Positions 18,691 through 29,043 of a stretch of DNA of 49,366 nt are shown here, piece after piece. The notes beneath the pieces are model-generated. The model made no database searches. It was not told the origin of the DNA and saw only the letters and a list, made by a program, of their open reading frames with translations. A program made the position numbers and the translations under genes. The DNA is from Candidatus Zixiibacteriota bacterium (GTDB lineage: Bacteria; Zixibacteria; MSB-5A5; GN15; PGXB01): positions 1 through 49,366 of the forward strand of contig DAOUVS010000002.1 in the NCBI GenBank assembly GCA_030667525.1, in the 5' to 3' direction. Every line of letters begins with the position of its first letter. The stretch's first letter is position 1.

Positions 18691-21683
18691 TTACTTCAAA
18701 AGGATCATTTTGCGGGTAAAAGAATTATCCTCAACTGATAATCGATAAAAATAGATTCCGCTGGCGACCGGGTTATTATTGAAATCAACCCCGTTCCACT
18801 CAAACGAATGATATCCGGCCGGTAGCTTTTCTTCAATCAGATTTATTACTTTTTTGCCAAGAATATTATATACCGATAGATTAACCTTTTGGCTCGATTT
18901 CAGGCTAAAACCTATTGTCGTTGACGGATTAAACGGATTAGGAAAATTCTGGAACAGATTAAAATTATCCGGGAGTTGATCGTTTTCCGAAAATGAAATA
19001 TCAGTTGTATTATTATACTTATTCGTTGCCCCGATTGCCGCCAGTTTTAAACTGTCAAATTTGTTCGACGCTACAACAGCAAAAACAGCCGTATCTGATT
19101 GCCCGGGACCAAGATTAAACGGACCGGTCGATAAAATTTGCGATAGATCGACCCTGGAGGTATTAGTAATATCAACCAAACCTTCTGACAGGGCCGCAAA
19201 TTTGTCCATTTCCGACCAGATATAATGTTCGGAAAGATCATGTACTCTCAAGCGATATGAGGCGACCCCTTCAGAATTTAAAACTGTCAAACCACGATAG
19301 TCACTATCAACTTCAGAGCTATTAAGAAGATATATATAACCCAGATTTTCATCAGGTGAAAAACCACCGGCATTTTGCCAGGTGACGACATCCCAGTCAA
19401 AGAACAGCCCGGCATAAAGATTATTGATTGCAGCATCGCTATTATTTTTTATTGAATATTCCAGAATAATAAAGTCGTTATCAGGGACGCTGTTCCAGCT
19501 ATATGTTTGTTGCCGAATCTCAAGTCCCAGCGAATTTTCTGCAAAGTTGTCATTAAATATTGAGACTGTTTCCTGATCTGCTTTCTGCCCCGGTTCCGAT
19601 ACAATTAATCCACCACCTTCATTAACGGCAAAATCATTATCAGCATCTTCAGCAAAATTTCTCGCCCCGTCGGAAATATGATCGGCATCAACCCCAATTA
19701 AAAAGGCAGCTTCAAAAAGTTGATTGCTACCGCCATTAAAAGAAAATCCAGCCTCATCCAACGGAATAAAACTGTTTGGCCCAAAACCGTACTGACCAAA
19801 ATTAGTAATTGTAAATGATATGGCCCCGGTTTCATGTGTAAAAAACTGCGGTTGCCCCAATTGGTCTTTTTCGCCCACTCTGATTGAAACCTTCACATTT
19901 TTTGAATAATCACCATCGCCACTTAAGGTCAAATTTATTGTCAGAATTTGTCCCGTACTGACCGTATCATCGACCGCAACCTGAAACTGAATGTCTCCGA
20001 TTACAATCTGACCACTGTCGATATTTCCAAAATTAATAGTTGGTGTCAAAACTGAAAGCTGATGATCCCAACTTGTCACATTGCCTGATACGTTGTTAAC
20101 TATCTGGCCCATATTCGTAACTGCAAGATCACCAATTGTCGTTTCGCCCGGATTAGCCAACGACCCTCCAAAATAGCTGATCCTTAGATCTGAATCAAAA
20201 GCAGGGGTCAGATAAGCAATTGCTGCCGGAATATTAATTAACCCCCAACCATAATTGTTATTTGGCGAGGTCCCGGCATCGGGGTATGGTACACACGAGG
20301 TCAATAACGCTTCCTTGATTTCAGCCGGGTAGAGTTGGGTGCATATTGCCGCAGTATTGCCACCGCGCCGGAAACGTGCGGTGCCGCCATTGATGTTCCG
20401 GTAAAAGACTCGTAGTCTCCATTGGGGATCGATGAAAAAATGGCAAGTCCTGGTGCCACAACATTTGGCTTTATTGAAACTCCATCGCAGTCTGATGGTC
20501 CTCGTGCTGAAGTCGACACAATTTTATTATCTGAAGTAGTTATATGATTAAAGTTGCCAACCGCGAAACAATCGAGCGAATCATTGGCGCGATTGGCCGG
20601 ATTAGCTATTGTCTGATCATGCGGCCACTCAGTATAATTACCGGCGGCAAAAATATTAACAATCCCAAGAGCTTCAGTATTATCGATCAGTTCCCAAAGA
20701 AAATCATCACATCCAACGATTTCATTAAGTGTTCCCCAACTGTGATTGATAACATCAGGAACATCATCAAATGTATTCGGGTCACCGTCAGGATCGGCGG
20801 CCCATTCAAAGGCATCGATTATTGAAGTATACGGCAGATCGATCACTGCTGCTGAAATCCATTTGGCATCTGGCGCCACGCCGATCGTATCGCCGGTATT
20901 ATCATCATGTCCGACCATTATCCCCATTGTATGGGTGCCATGTTTCTGAAGAAATGCAGGTAATGTCGGTGTCGTATGAGGGAATACTGCTTCAGGTAAA
21001 GTATGCGGGAATGGTTGTTTTCCGAGGGGATCATACCATGCTGCCGATGAATCACCATCGTGCCCTTTCCAGTTATCGAAAAGAGCCGGGTGAAGACCAT
21101 CAACGCCGGTATCAAAGGAACAGATTAAACTTCCTTTACCTGTCAGTTCCTGCGCCCAGGCTTGCGGTGCTCCGATTGCTTCCAGATTAGGCTCAACCGA
21201 AGTAGCCAAATTGGCAGAAAGAGAAGAGCTTGTTTCTTCTGATTTTATAGATTCAATTTTTGGTATTATCTGGATCGATATAACATCAGGATGCCCCGCC
21301 AGCGACTCCAGTTCAGAAACCGCGATTTGGGTGGTTATTCCATTGATCAACCAATGCCCTTTGGTGTGGGCTGATAGACCTGCCGATTCATGATTTTTGA
21401 GAATTTCCATCAGACCTTTTTGAGATCGTGCTGATTCTGTCCTCAGCCTGCCGATTCCGATTCGATGAGACTCGGCAATACTTTTGTACTTGTTCGCCAG
21501 CTCTTTTCGAAGTACAAACGGCCCTTGAGAATTTTTGACCAGAATGAGAACATCTATTTTATCAGATTGATTTGTATTCTTGATTTTTTTGGCCAATCCT
21601 TGAGATAACGACCCGGCAAAACCGGAAACCGATAGCAAAAGAATTATAATCGTCAGAGCTTTAATTATTAATAATTTTCTCAT
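18691..21683 (-). pseudogene. Subtilisin-like S8 protease with C-terminal T9SS/FlgD-like tail, split by a frameshift into ORFs 20301-21683 and 18691-20304
   Basis: First ORF has the catalytic region (FDTGVDGLHP, HGTHTMGIMVG, GTSMAAPHVSGAVAILRQYAPN) and then runs off frame. The other frame continues as LYPAEIKEALLTSCVPYPDAGTSPNNNYGWGLINIPAAI and ends with QNFPNPFNPSTTIGFSL...GIYFYRLSVEDNSFTRKMILLK. Confidence 0.85.
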
Positions 21684-21876
21684 ATTTCTACCTATATATT
21701 AGTTCAATATATACAAGCGAGTTCCGTGCCACCTGGCAGTCTCTTGTAGTAATTTTAATCTATTGATTCATAATCACTTACAATATAATGAAAATAGCAT
21801 CAAAGAGCAAGTATGAAATATGACAACCACTGGTTTGCATAATAATTCACTCCAAACAAATATCTGAAAATAAAAA

Positions 21877-21902
21877 AGCCGCCGTGAAAATTCATAGCGG
21901 CT
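21877..21902 (-). terminator. Intrinsic-terminator-like hairpin
   Basis: Minus strand AGCCGC-TATGAATTTTCACG-GCGGCTTTTTTATT. Confidence 0.6.
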
Positions 21903-22043
21903 CTCTGGTGCCGGTTAAACCGGCTTCTATTATCCTTACCGTCCATCTTTAAAAACGAATTAATCCTTATTAATGTTTAAAAATTGAATCAATTATTCTA
22001 GAGAAAATTGAGATATAATATCATTAATCTATCCAATAAAAAA

Positions 22044-22068
22044 GACGCCCGCAACCACAACGGGCGTC
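22044..22068 (-). terminator. Intrinsic terminator downstream of rex
   Basis: Minus strand GACGCCCG-TTGTGGTTG-CGGGCGTCTTTTTT, perfect 8-bp GC-rich stem plus T-run. Confidence 0.8.
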
Positions 22069-22146
22069 CAATTCAAGATGACACTTAAGAGAAGTAATAC
22101 AGTTTCAATCCCTTGAAACTGCTTTATTAAAAAACTATCTAATTAT

Positions 22147-22821
22147 CTACTCCTTGGTTGCTGTTATGCTTTCTCTATTAACGAGTGAAAATGAAATATG
22201 TTCCAATTCCATTGACATATTTTCATTTCTGAGGATAACATTTTCAGGTACTTTCAGATTAATTGGAGCAAAATTAAGTATCCCGCTGACACCTGCTTCA
22301 ACAATATCATCAACAATGTACTGCGCCACCGTTGCCGGAACAGCGATAATCACAATATCAATATTATTCTCTCTCAAACCTTCTTTCAGGTTGGCAATAT
22401 CTGAAACCAATATTCCCTTATGATTCGAACCGATTTTTCTCTGATCGTTGTCGAAGATCATATTGATGCTAAATCCATGCCGCTGAAATTCTTTATAGCC
22501 GACCAAAGCCGATCCGATATTGCCGACTCCGACCATTGCAACTTTCCATTCACGATCCAGACCGAGAATAGTGGCAATTCTATTTTTCAGCTCTGTGACC
22601 GGATAACCTAATCCCCGGGTTCCAAATGAACCAAAGAAAGAGAGGTCTTTTCTGACCTGGGCAGGAGTTAGTTTTTCATGTTTAGCTAATTCTTTTGAGG
22701 AAATTGTTTTAATATTCTCTTTTTCCAGAATTGAGAGAACCCGGTAATATAGAGAGAGTCTCTGAATAGTCGATTCCGAAATTTTCTTTTTACCGTCGTC
22801 TGCTGCCAAAATATTCCCCAA
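22147..22821 (-). CDS. rex: Redox-sensing transcriptional repressor Rex
   Basis: STIQRLSLYYRVLSILEKENIKTISSKELAKHEKLTPAQVRKDLSFFGSFGTRGLGYPV...VAMVGVGNIGSALVGYKEF; canonical Rex sequence. Confidence 0.95.
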   Translation of the reverse strand: MGNILAADDGKKKISESTIQRLSLYYRVLSILEKENIKTISSKELAKHEKLTPAQVRKDLSFFGSFGTRGLGYPVTELKNRIATILGLDREWKVAMVGVGNIGSALVGYKEFQRHGFSINMIFDNDQRKIGSNHKGILVSDIANLKEGLRENNIDIVIIAVPATVAQYIVDDIVEAGVSGILNFAPINLKVPENVILRNENMSMELEHISFSLVNRESITATKE

Positions 22822-22846
22822 GCAAAATTATCCGTCCTAACGGACT

Positions 22847-22864
22847 ATGTGAATTCATTCACAA
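22847..22864 (-). promoter_or_regulatory. Putative Rex operator upstream of rex
   Basis: Minus strand TTGTGAA-TGAA-TTCACAT; one mismatch to the Rex consensus TTGTGAA-N4-TTCACAA, about 26 bp upstream of the rex start. Confidence 0.7.
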
Positions 22865-22987
22865 GTTACTATCTGTAGGCAAAACTGTCAAGTGAAAATA
22901 ATCACAAAAGCTGACACCTTTGCTTACCTTACAAATATCGATATAATACGCAGATTATTAATAATAAATTGTAATCTTTATATTTTT

Positions 22988-24139
22988 TCAGATAATAATT
23001 CTTGGGATATTTTCATTAATCCGGCTTACTATCTCATAGTTGACCGTATTGGCCAGTCCAGCCAGCAATTCGGCAGAGATTGATTCTTTGTCGTTTTTAC
23101 CGATAAGTGTAACCGGTTCTTCAAGTTTAACCCCTGGGATATCAGAAATATCGACCATCATTAGATTCATACAGATTCGTCCGCGAACCGGCGCCCGTTT
23201 CCCTTTTATTAACACATAGGCGAGATTGGAAAGCGAGCGGTCATATCCATCGTAATATCCGACCGGTAAAACGGCCAATTTTGTTTTGGAAGTGGTCCGA
23301 TAACTGCATCCATACCCAACAAAAGAATCAGGCAAAATATCCTTTATCTGAATAATCCGGGTAAACCAACTCAAGGCAGGTTTCAGTATCTTATTGGATC
23401 GACCCTGCAGACGATATGAAAGATAGGTCTCTTTTGACGGCCATAATCCATAAAATGCGATCCCGGGCCGAACCAAATCAAATTTGGTTTTTTCAAATAG
23501 AAGCAAAGCAGCCGAGCTGGCAGTATGCAGAAGTTCGGGCTTCAGACCAATCTTTTTTATGTTTGCCACCGCCTCATTAAAATTATTTAACTGACTCTCA
23601 GCAAACGAATGATCGGTTGTATCTTCAATATTGGCAAAATGAGTCGAAACCGCTTTTAATTTCAGATGTGAATATTTTTTAATTACCTCGACCGCTTTTT
23701 TAATTTTACCAGGTTCAATGCCCTGTCGATTAGTCCCGGTTTCAATTTTCAAATGAACAAAAACCGCCCTTTTAAACTTTTCGCTAAGTTTTCCCAGTTG
23801 CGAAATAGTTTCGATATTGTAAACGGTTGGTTCCAGATTATAGTCAAAAACGGCCGACAGGTCATTTAATGCGATATAGCCGACAATTAATATATTGCGA
23901 TCCCAGCCGAATTTCCGGGCCAAAATCGCCTCATCCAAAGAATGCAATGCAATATATTGAATGTCTCCCTTTTTATTTTTCAAAAGAAGTGAAATAATCT
24001 CGGCCAGACCATGTCCATAAGCATTCGCTTTCAGAGCAACGGCGATCTGTCGTTTTCCGGCCAGCTTCCGAATCGTATCGATATTCTTTTTTATCGCCCC
24101 GGAATCGATCTCAAGCCAGTTTAGTAATTTCTTTTCCAT
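22988..24139 (-). CDS. alr: Alanine racemase
   Basis: WLEIDSGAIKKNIDTIRKLAGKRQIAVALKANAYGHG (PLP lysine); GYYDGYDRSLSN; GRICMNLMMVDISDIPGV. Confidence 0.95.
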   Translation of the reverse strand: MEKKLLNWLEIDSGAIKKNIDTIRKLAGKRQIAVALKANAYGHGLAEIISLLLKNKKGDIQYIALHSLDEAILARKFGWDRNILIVGYIALNDLSAVFDYNLEPTVYNIETISQLGKLSEKFKRAVFVHLKIETGTNRQGIEPGKIKKAVEVIKKYSHLKLKAVSTHFANIEDTTDHSFAESQLNNFNEAVANIKKIGLKPELLHTASSAALLLFEKTKFDLVRPGIAFYGLWPSKETYLSYRLQGRSNKILKPALSWFTRIIQIKDILPDSFVGYGCSYRTTSKTKLAVLPVGYYDGYDRSLSNLAYVLIKGKRAPVRGRICMNLMMVDISDIPGVKLEEPVTLIGKNDKESISAELLAGLANTVNYEIVSRINENIPRIII

Positions 24140-24314
24140 ATCATGGGAATTTATAAGAAAACTGTAGACACAGCAATTAAAAAAAGGTTTGTCGACTTAT
24201 CAAAATTTATTGTTAAAAAGATTTTTATTGAATTTATCATGTATAGATTCATATAATTATCATGGAGTGAAATGCTTGATGGAAAAAAATGATTAAAATG
24301 TGCAAAAGGAATAA

Positions 24315-25004
24315 ATGATAAATATTGAAGCGAACATAAAGATTATAAAAGAGAAAATAAAAATCGCTGCCGAAAAATCAGGAAGAAAAAGCGATGAGAT
24401 CACATTGGTTGCGATCTCAAAAAGATTTCCTGCCGAGTTTATCAAAGCTGCAGTCGAACACGGTATAACCGATATCGGTGAAAGCCGTTTACAAGAGGCG
24501 GGGCCAAAAATTGATGAGCTTGGTAATATCGCTCGCTGGCATTTGATTGGTCATCTGCAAACAAATAAAGTAAAAAGAGTGATTTCACTTTTTGATCTGA
24601 TCCATTCGCTTGATTCGCTTAAACTGGCCAGTGAGATCAGCCGCCGGGCCGAACCTCTGGATAAAAAAATTAATTGTTTAATTGAGGTTAACTCATCGTG
24701 GGAAGATTCAAAACATGGATTCAACCCCGACAAAGTTTTGGAAGCTATAAAAATAATAAAAGATTTTAAATTTATTGATCTATGCGGACTGATGACAATC
24801 GGACCAAACACTAATGATTCAAAATCTATCCGTTCCGCATTTGTTTTAACGAGGAAGCTATTTATTGAGGGACAGAAAATTGTCGGCGACAGTTTTTCAA
24901 TTCTTTCGATGGGAATGTCGTCCGACTATGAATTGGCGATCGAGGAAGGTTCAACGATGATCCGGATTGGAACAGGTATTTTTGGTGATCGCCCGCCGCT
25001 TTAG
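24315..25004 (+). CDS. yggS: YggS/PLPBP-family PLP homeostasis protein
   Basis: ITLVAISKRFPAEFIKAAVEHGITDIGESRLQEAGPKIDEL...WHLIGHLQTNKVKRV...LSMGMSSDYELAIEEGSTMIRIGTGIFG. Confidence 0.93.
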   Translation: MINIEANIKIIKEKIKIAAEKSGRKSDEITLVAISKRFPAEFIKAAVEHGITDIGESRLQEAGPKIDELGNIARWHLIGHLQTNKVKRVISLFDLIHSLDSLKLASEISRRAEPLDKKINCLIEVNSSWEDSKHGFNPDKVLEAIKIIKDFKFIDLCGLMTIGPNTNDSKSIRSAFVLTRKLFIEGQKIVGDSFSILSMGMSSDYELAIEEGSTMIRIGTGIFGDRPPL

Positions 25005-25050
25005 ATAATATTGTATCGTACAAAATAAAATGTAATAGATAGGAAAAAAA

Positions 25051-25587
25051 ATGGGACTGACGCCAAACGAAATCAGAAATCAGGAGTTTTCCTCATCGAT
25101 GAGAGGATACACTCGCTCCGAGGTGGAGGCTTTTAAGGAAGCGGCCGCCGCCGCCCTCGAAGAGGCCAAAGTCGAATTGCTTAAGCAAACCGAGAAGAAC
25201 AAGGGTCTAAACGAAAAATATCAGGATCTTAAAAATCTTGAAGAAACACTGAAATCATCGGTTATCGAAGCGCAAAAAGGGGCAGAACAGACACTCGCAA
25301 ATTCCAAAAAAGAGGCGGAACTGATAATCACCGATGCCAAACAGAAACGGGATGGAATCATCGAGGATAAACATCGTAAACTGGCCGAGTTGGAAACGCG
25401 AATTCATGAACTTGAATTTACCCGTAAAAGTTTTTACGCCAGATTAAAAAGTGAAATTGAAAGCTATCTGAAACTAATTAGTCAGGCCGAGTCTGATTCA
25501 TCGGTAAAAATTGAATACCCCGACGATTTAAATATGAATCGTATTGCCGAGCATGTTCATCACGATAACAATGGGCAGAACGATTAA
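25051..25587 (+). CDS. DivIVA-domain coiled-coil protein
   Basis: MGLTPNEIRNQEFSSSMRGYTRSEVEAFKEAAAAALEE, followed by coiled coil. Confidence 0.8.
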   Translation: MGLTPNEIRNQEFSSSMRGYTRSEVEAFKEAAAAALEEAKVELLKQTEKNKGLNEKYQDLKNLEETLKSSVIEAQKGAEQTLANSKKEAELIITDAKQKRDGIIEDKHRKLAELETRIHELEFTRKSFYARLKSEIESYLKLISQAESDSSVKIEYPDDLNMNRIAEHVHHDNNGQND

Positions 25588-25610
25588 AAGTAATTTAAAG
25601 GAAGATATAG

Positions 25611-26435
25611 ATGTCAAACGATCTCAAACAAAAAATAGCAGAATCAAAAAAATATATTACCAGTCAGGTCGCTTTTGAGCCAAAAATCGGCATTATTTTG
25701 GGCACCGGATTAGGCTCGCTCGCCGATGGTATCGATGTTGTCGGTACGGTTGATTACAGTAATATCCCTCATTTCCCGGTCTCAACCGTTGAATCACATG
25801 CCGGGCGCTTGATCTTTGGCAATCTGCGGGGAAAACCGGTGGTGGCGATGCAGGGTCGATTCCATTTTTACGAAGGGTACACTCTTCAAAAAGTGACCTT
25901 TCCGATTAGAGTCTTACAAGCACTCGGAATTGAAACTTTGATAGTCTCCAACGCCTGCGGAGGTCTCAATCCGTTGTTCAACAAAAAAGATATTATGATC
26001 ATCACCGATCATATCAATCTGCTTGGACAAAACCCGCTGATTGGTCCCAATGATGACAGCATCGGTGATCGCTTTCCCGACCTGTACAACTGCTACGACA
26101 AAGAATTGGTGAAGCTGGCCGAGTCGGTTGCTCTTGAGCAGAAACTGCCGGTCAAAAAGGGTGTTTATGTTGCAGTCTCCGGACCGAACTTGGAGACGGC
26201 GGCTGAGTATCGTTTCCTGAGGATCATCGGTGCCGATGTGGTTGGAATGTCAACTGTCCCAGAAGTTCTTGCAGCCCGACATCAGGGAACCAAGGTGATG
26301 GCTTTTTCGATCATTACCGACATGGGTCTGCCCGATGCCATCAAACCCTGTTCACTCGATGATGTTATCGGTGCGGCCAAAGCGGCCGAACCGAAACTTC
26401 GGGAGTTAATAGCAGGATGTGTTGAAAAAATGTAG
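25611..26435 (+). CDS. Purine-nucleoside phosphorylase (PNP, type I inosine/guanosine-like)
   Basis: IGIILGTGLGSLADGIDVVGTVDYSNIPHFPVSTVESHAGRLIFG...VVAMQGRFHFYEGYTLQKVTFPIRVL...VSNACGGLNP...VGMSTVPEVLAARH. Confidence 0.93.
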   Translation: MSNDLKQKIAESKKYITSQVAFEPKIGIILGTGLGSLADGIDVVGTVDYSNIPHFPVSTVESHAGRLIFGNLRGKPVVAMQGRFHFYEGYTLQKVTFPIRVLQALGIETLIVSNACGGLNPLFNKKDIMIITDHINLLGQNPLIGPNDDSIGDRFPDLYNCYDKELVKLAESVALEQKLPVKKGVYVAVSGPNLETAAEYRFLRIIGADVVGMSTVPEVLAARHQGTKVMAFSIITDMGLPDAIKPCSLDDVIGAAKAAEPKLRELIAGCVEKM

Positions 26436-26473
26436 TTTTGGAATTTTTGAATGCTGATTGATATGGAGAAAAG

Positions 26474-27535
26474 ATGTCTTTTGATTTAACCTGGCTAAAA
26501 GATTATTTGGTACCGGTGACAACTTTGGTTGCATCAGTCATCATTGGTTTGGTACTTCAGCACTTGATTAATAATAGACTGTTCAAGGCGGCCCAAAAAA
26601 CGAAATGGCGTGGGGATGATATTATTCTCGAAGGATTAAAAGGTAAGATTATTCTCTGGTCAGTAATAATCGGACTATATTCTGTTTTACCGATGTTGAA
26701 TCTTGAGCCGGAGTATAATGCATTGGCTCGAAAAATCCTTTTGGTGCTGGTAATATTTTCGATCACGATGGTTGCCTCATCGGTTCTGGGCGGATTTATG
26801 CGGCTTTATTCCGATGATGGCAAATCGGGCGTCTTATCAACTTCAATTTTTTCGATAATCACAAGAATTGTAATTATCCTCATTGGCGTTATGATAATTC
26901 TGCAAACTCTCGATATCTCTATTACTCCGATGCTAACTGCTCTCGGTGTCGGTGGTTTGGCAGTAGCGCTCGCTCTGCAGGATACTCTTTCAAACTTGTT
27001 TTCCGGATTCCATTTGTTATTAACACGCAAAGTAAGAATTGGCGATTGGATCGAACTTGACTCCGGTCAAGCCGGAGAGGTGATTGATATCACTTGGCGT
27101 AATACGACTTTAAAACAAAGACGAAACAATATTATTATTATCCCCAACTCGACAGTTGCCTCCTCAATTACCACCAACTACAATCTCCCCAAACAAGAAT
27201 TGGCGTTCCGGGTTGAATGCGGAGTAGCCTATGACAGCGATCTCGAACATGTTGAAAAAGTATCAATAGAAGTAGCCCAGGATGTTATGAAAAATGTCAG
27301 GGGTGCCGTACCGACCCACAAACCGTTTGTTCGTTTCTCCTCTTTTGGCGATTCAAGTATAGATTTTTATGTTAATCTTAGAGTCGAAGATTACCCTAAG
27401 CAGTTTCGGATCAGGCACGAATTTATAAAAAGACTCCATAAGAAATTCAACGAGGAGGGAATTGTCATTCCGTTCCCGATTCGAACTCTTGATATTCCCA
27501 AAGACAGCAAATTAATTATAAACAAAAGCGAGTAG
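26474..27535 (+). CDS. Small-conductance mechanosensitive channel family protein (MscS)
   Basis: TM helices then MLTALGVGGLAVALALQDTLSNLFSGFHLLLTRKVRIGDWIELDSGQAGEVIDITWRNTTLKQRRNNIIIIPNS. Confidence 0.92.
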   Translation: MSFDLTWLKDYLVPVTTLVASVIIGLVLQHLINNRLFKAAQKTKWRGDDIILEGLKGKIILWSVIIGLYSVLPMLNLEPEYNALARKILLVLVIFSITMVASSVLGGFMRLYSDDGKSGVLSTSIFSIITRIVIILIGVMIILQTLDISITPMLTALGVGGLAVALALQDTLSNLFSGFHLLLTRKVRIGDWIELDSGQAGEVIDITWRNTTLKQRRNNIIIIPNSTVASSITTNYNLPKQELAFRVECGVAYDSDLEHVEKVSIEVAQDVMKNVRGAVPTHKPFVRFSSFGDSSIDFYVNLRVEDYPKQFRIRHEFIKRLHKKFNEEGIVIPFPIRTLDIPKDSKLIINKSE

Positions 27536-27547
27536 AGGGAATCGGTT

Positions 27548-28438
27548 TTGTCTAAAGATATAACAGATGAGATGGTCCAGGGTCAGATCGATTTGGCACT
27601 GATGGAAGATATTGGACCGGGCGATATTACAACTTTAGCCTGTATCGCCAAAGAAACTGTCCCGGCCGAAATTATTGCCAAATCATCGGGCGTGCTGGCT
27701 GGCCTGTCGGTTGCCGCGGCTGTCTTTCAAAAACTCGATAAAAAGGTTACAATAATAACCAATAAAAATGATGGTGATTCCTTCTCGCCGGGTGACAAGA
27801 TTCTGTCGATGAATGGAAACTCGCAAGCTATTCTGACCGGAGAAAGAACCGCCTTGAATTTTCTGGGACATCTCTCTGGCGTCGCCAGTCTCACCGCCAA
27901 ATTTGTCGAGCAGGTCAAAGGAACCAAAGCCAAAATTCTCGACACCAGAAAAACTATTCCGGGAATGAGATTTCTTGATAAGTATGCAGTCACTTGCGGC
28001 GGTGGCGAAAATCACCGTTTTGGTCTTTATGATATGGTGCTGATAAAAGATAATCATATCACCGCTGCTGGTTCGATAACCAATGCTATAAAAAAGGTGA
28101 AAGAGTATGCAGCCCGTGATGATTTTCAGGATCGCTTTTATCTGACTTCTGATGAACTCGAAATCGAAGTTGAAATTGAAACTGTCGAACAACTGAAAGA
28201 AGCAATCAAAGCCGGTGCCGAAAGACTTTTGCTTGACAATCAATCAATCGAGCAACTTGCCGAACTGGTAAAAACGGCGCGGGAATTAAAAGAGAATATT
28301 TTGCTGGAAGCCTCGGGCAATGTAAATCTTGATAATGTCGCTGCGATTGCCAAAACCGGCGTTGATTTGATCTCAATCGGCAGTTTAACTCATTCGGCAC
28401 CAACGTCGGATTTTTCATTAAATATCATAGAGAAATAA
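27548..28438 (+). CDS. nadC: Nicotinate-nucleotide pyrophosphorylase (carboxylating)
   Basis: EDIGPGDITTLA...GERTALNFLGHLSGVAS...ILDTRKTIPGMRFLDKYAVTCGGGENHRFGLYDMVLIKDNH. TTG start at 27548. Confidence 0.95.
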   Translation: MSKDITDEMVQGQIDLALMEDIGPGDITTLACIAKETVPAEIIAKSSGVLAGLSVAAAVFQKLDKKVTIITNKNDGDSFSPGDKILSMNGNSQAILTGERTALNFLGHLSGVASLTAKFVEQVKGTKAKILDTRKTIPGMRFLDKYAVTCGGGENHRFGLYDMVLIKDNHITAAGSITNAIKKVKEYAARDDFQDRFYLTSDELEIEVEIETVEQLKEAIKAGAERLLLDNQSIEQLAELVKTARELKENILLEASGNVNLDNVAAIAKTGVDLISIGSLTHSAPTSDFSLNIIEK

Positions 28439-28575
28439 TCTTTTCAAGACAATCAACCTGTTATCGTTGTTTTTGCTATAGATTTATATCTCGGATACTA
28501 AAATCTGGTCTACTAAATTGCTTTCAAACCCGTATTTATTAATGAAACTAAGGAGGATTGTGCCCAAAATGATAA

Positions 28576-28593
28576 ATGTGAAAAATTTCACTT
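28576..28593. promoter_or_regulatory. Candidate Rex-like operator upstream of the iscU-like gene
   Basis: ATGTGAA-AAAT-TTCACTT; inner GTGAA-N4-TTCAC matches the Rex consensus; outer bases deviate. Confidence 0.35.
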
Positions 28594-28656
28594 GATGATT
28601 TGAAGCGACATATTATATTAAATGGGTAAATTAAGTAGATTATTTTTTGAGGATAT

Positions 28657-29031
28657 ATGTATAGTCAGAAAGTTATAGAGCATTTCCAGTCCCCCCAGAA
28701 TGTTGGTGAGATCAAAGATGCCGATGGAGTCGGCACCGTTGGTAATCCGTCTTGGGGGGATATTATGAAAATGTATATCAAAGTTGAAAACAATGTTATC
28801 GTTGATATAAAATTCCAGACTTTTGGGTGCGGGGCAGCTATTGCGACCAGCTCCATTACCACGGAAATGGCTAAAGGCAAAACAATCGAAGAAGCGATCA
28901 AGTTGACCCGTAACGATGTTGCCGATGCCCTTGGCGGTCTGCCGCCGATTAAGATGCACTGCTCAAATCTGGCTACCGACGCCCTCGCTGCGGCTATTGA
29001 AGATTATCGTGCCAAACAAAGTGGGAAATAA
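28657..29031 (+). CDS. IscU/NifU-N-like iron-sulfur cluster scaffold protein with Trp at the first ligand Cys
   Basis: MYSQKVIEHFQSPQNVGEIKDADGVGTVGNPSWGDIMKMYIKV...FQTFGCGAAIATSSITTEMAKGKT...ALGGLPPIKMHCSNLATDALAAAIEDY. Confidence 0.92.
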   Translation: MYSQKVIEHFQSPQNVGEIKDADGVGTVGNPSWGDIMKMYIKVENNVIVDIKFQTFGCGAAIATSSITTEMAKGKTIEEAIKLTRNDVADALGGLPPIKMHCSNLATDALAAAIEDYRAKQSGK

Positions 29032-29043
29032 ATCGGAATAAAT

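Noticed and set aside
27683-28418. Antisense ORFs over nadC
   Set aside because: The plus strand encodes a complete canonical NadC; antisense frames show no recognisable domain.
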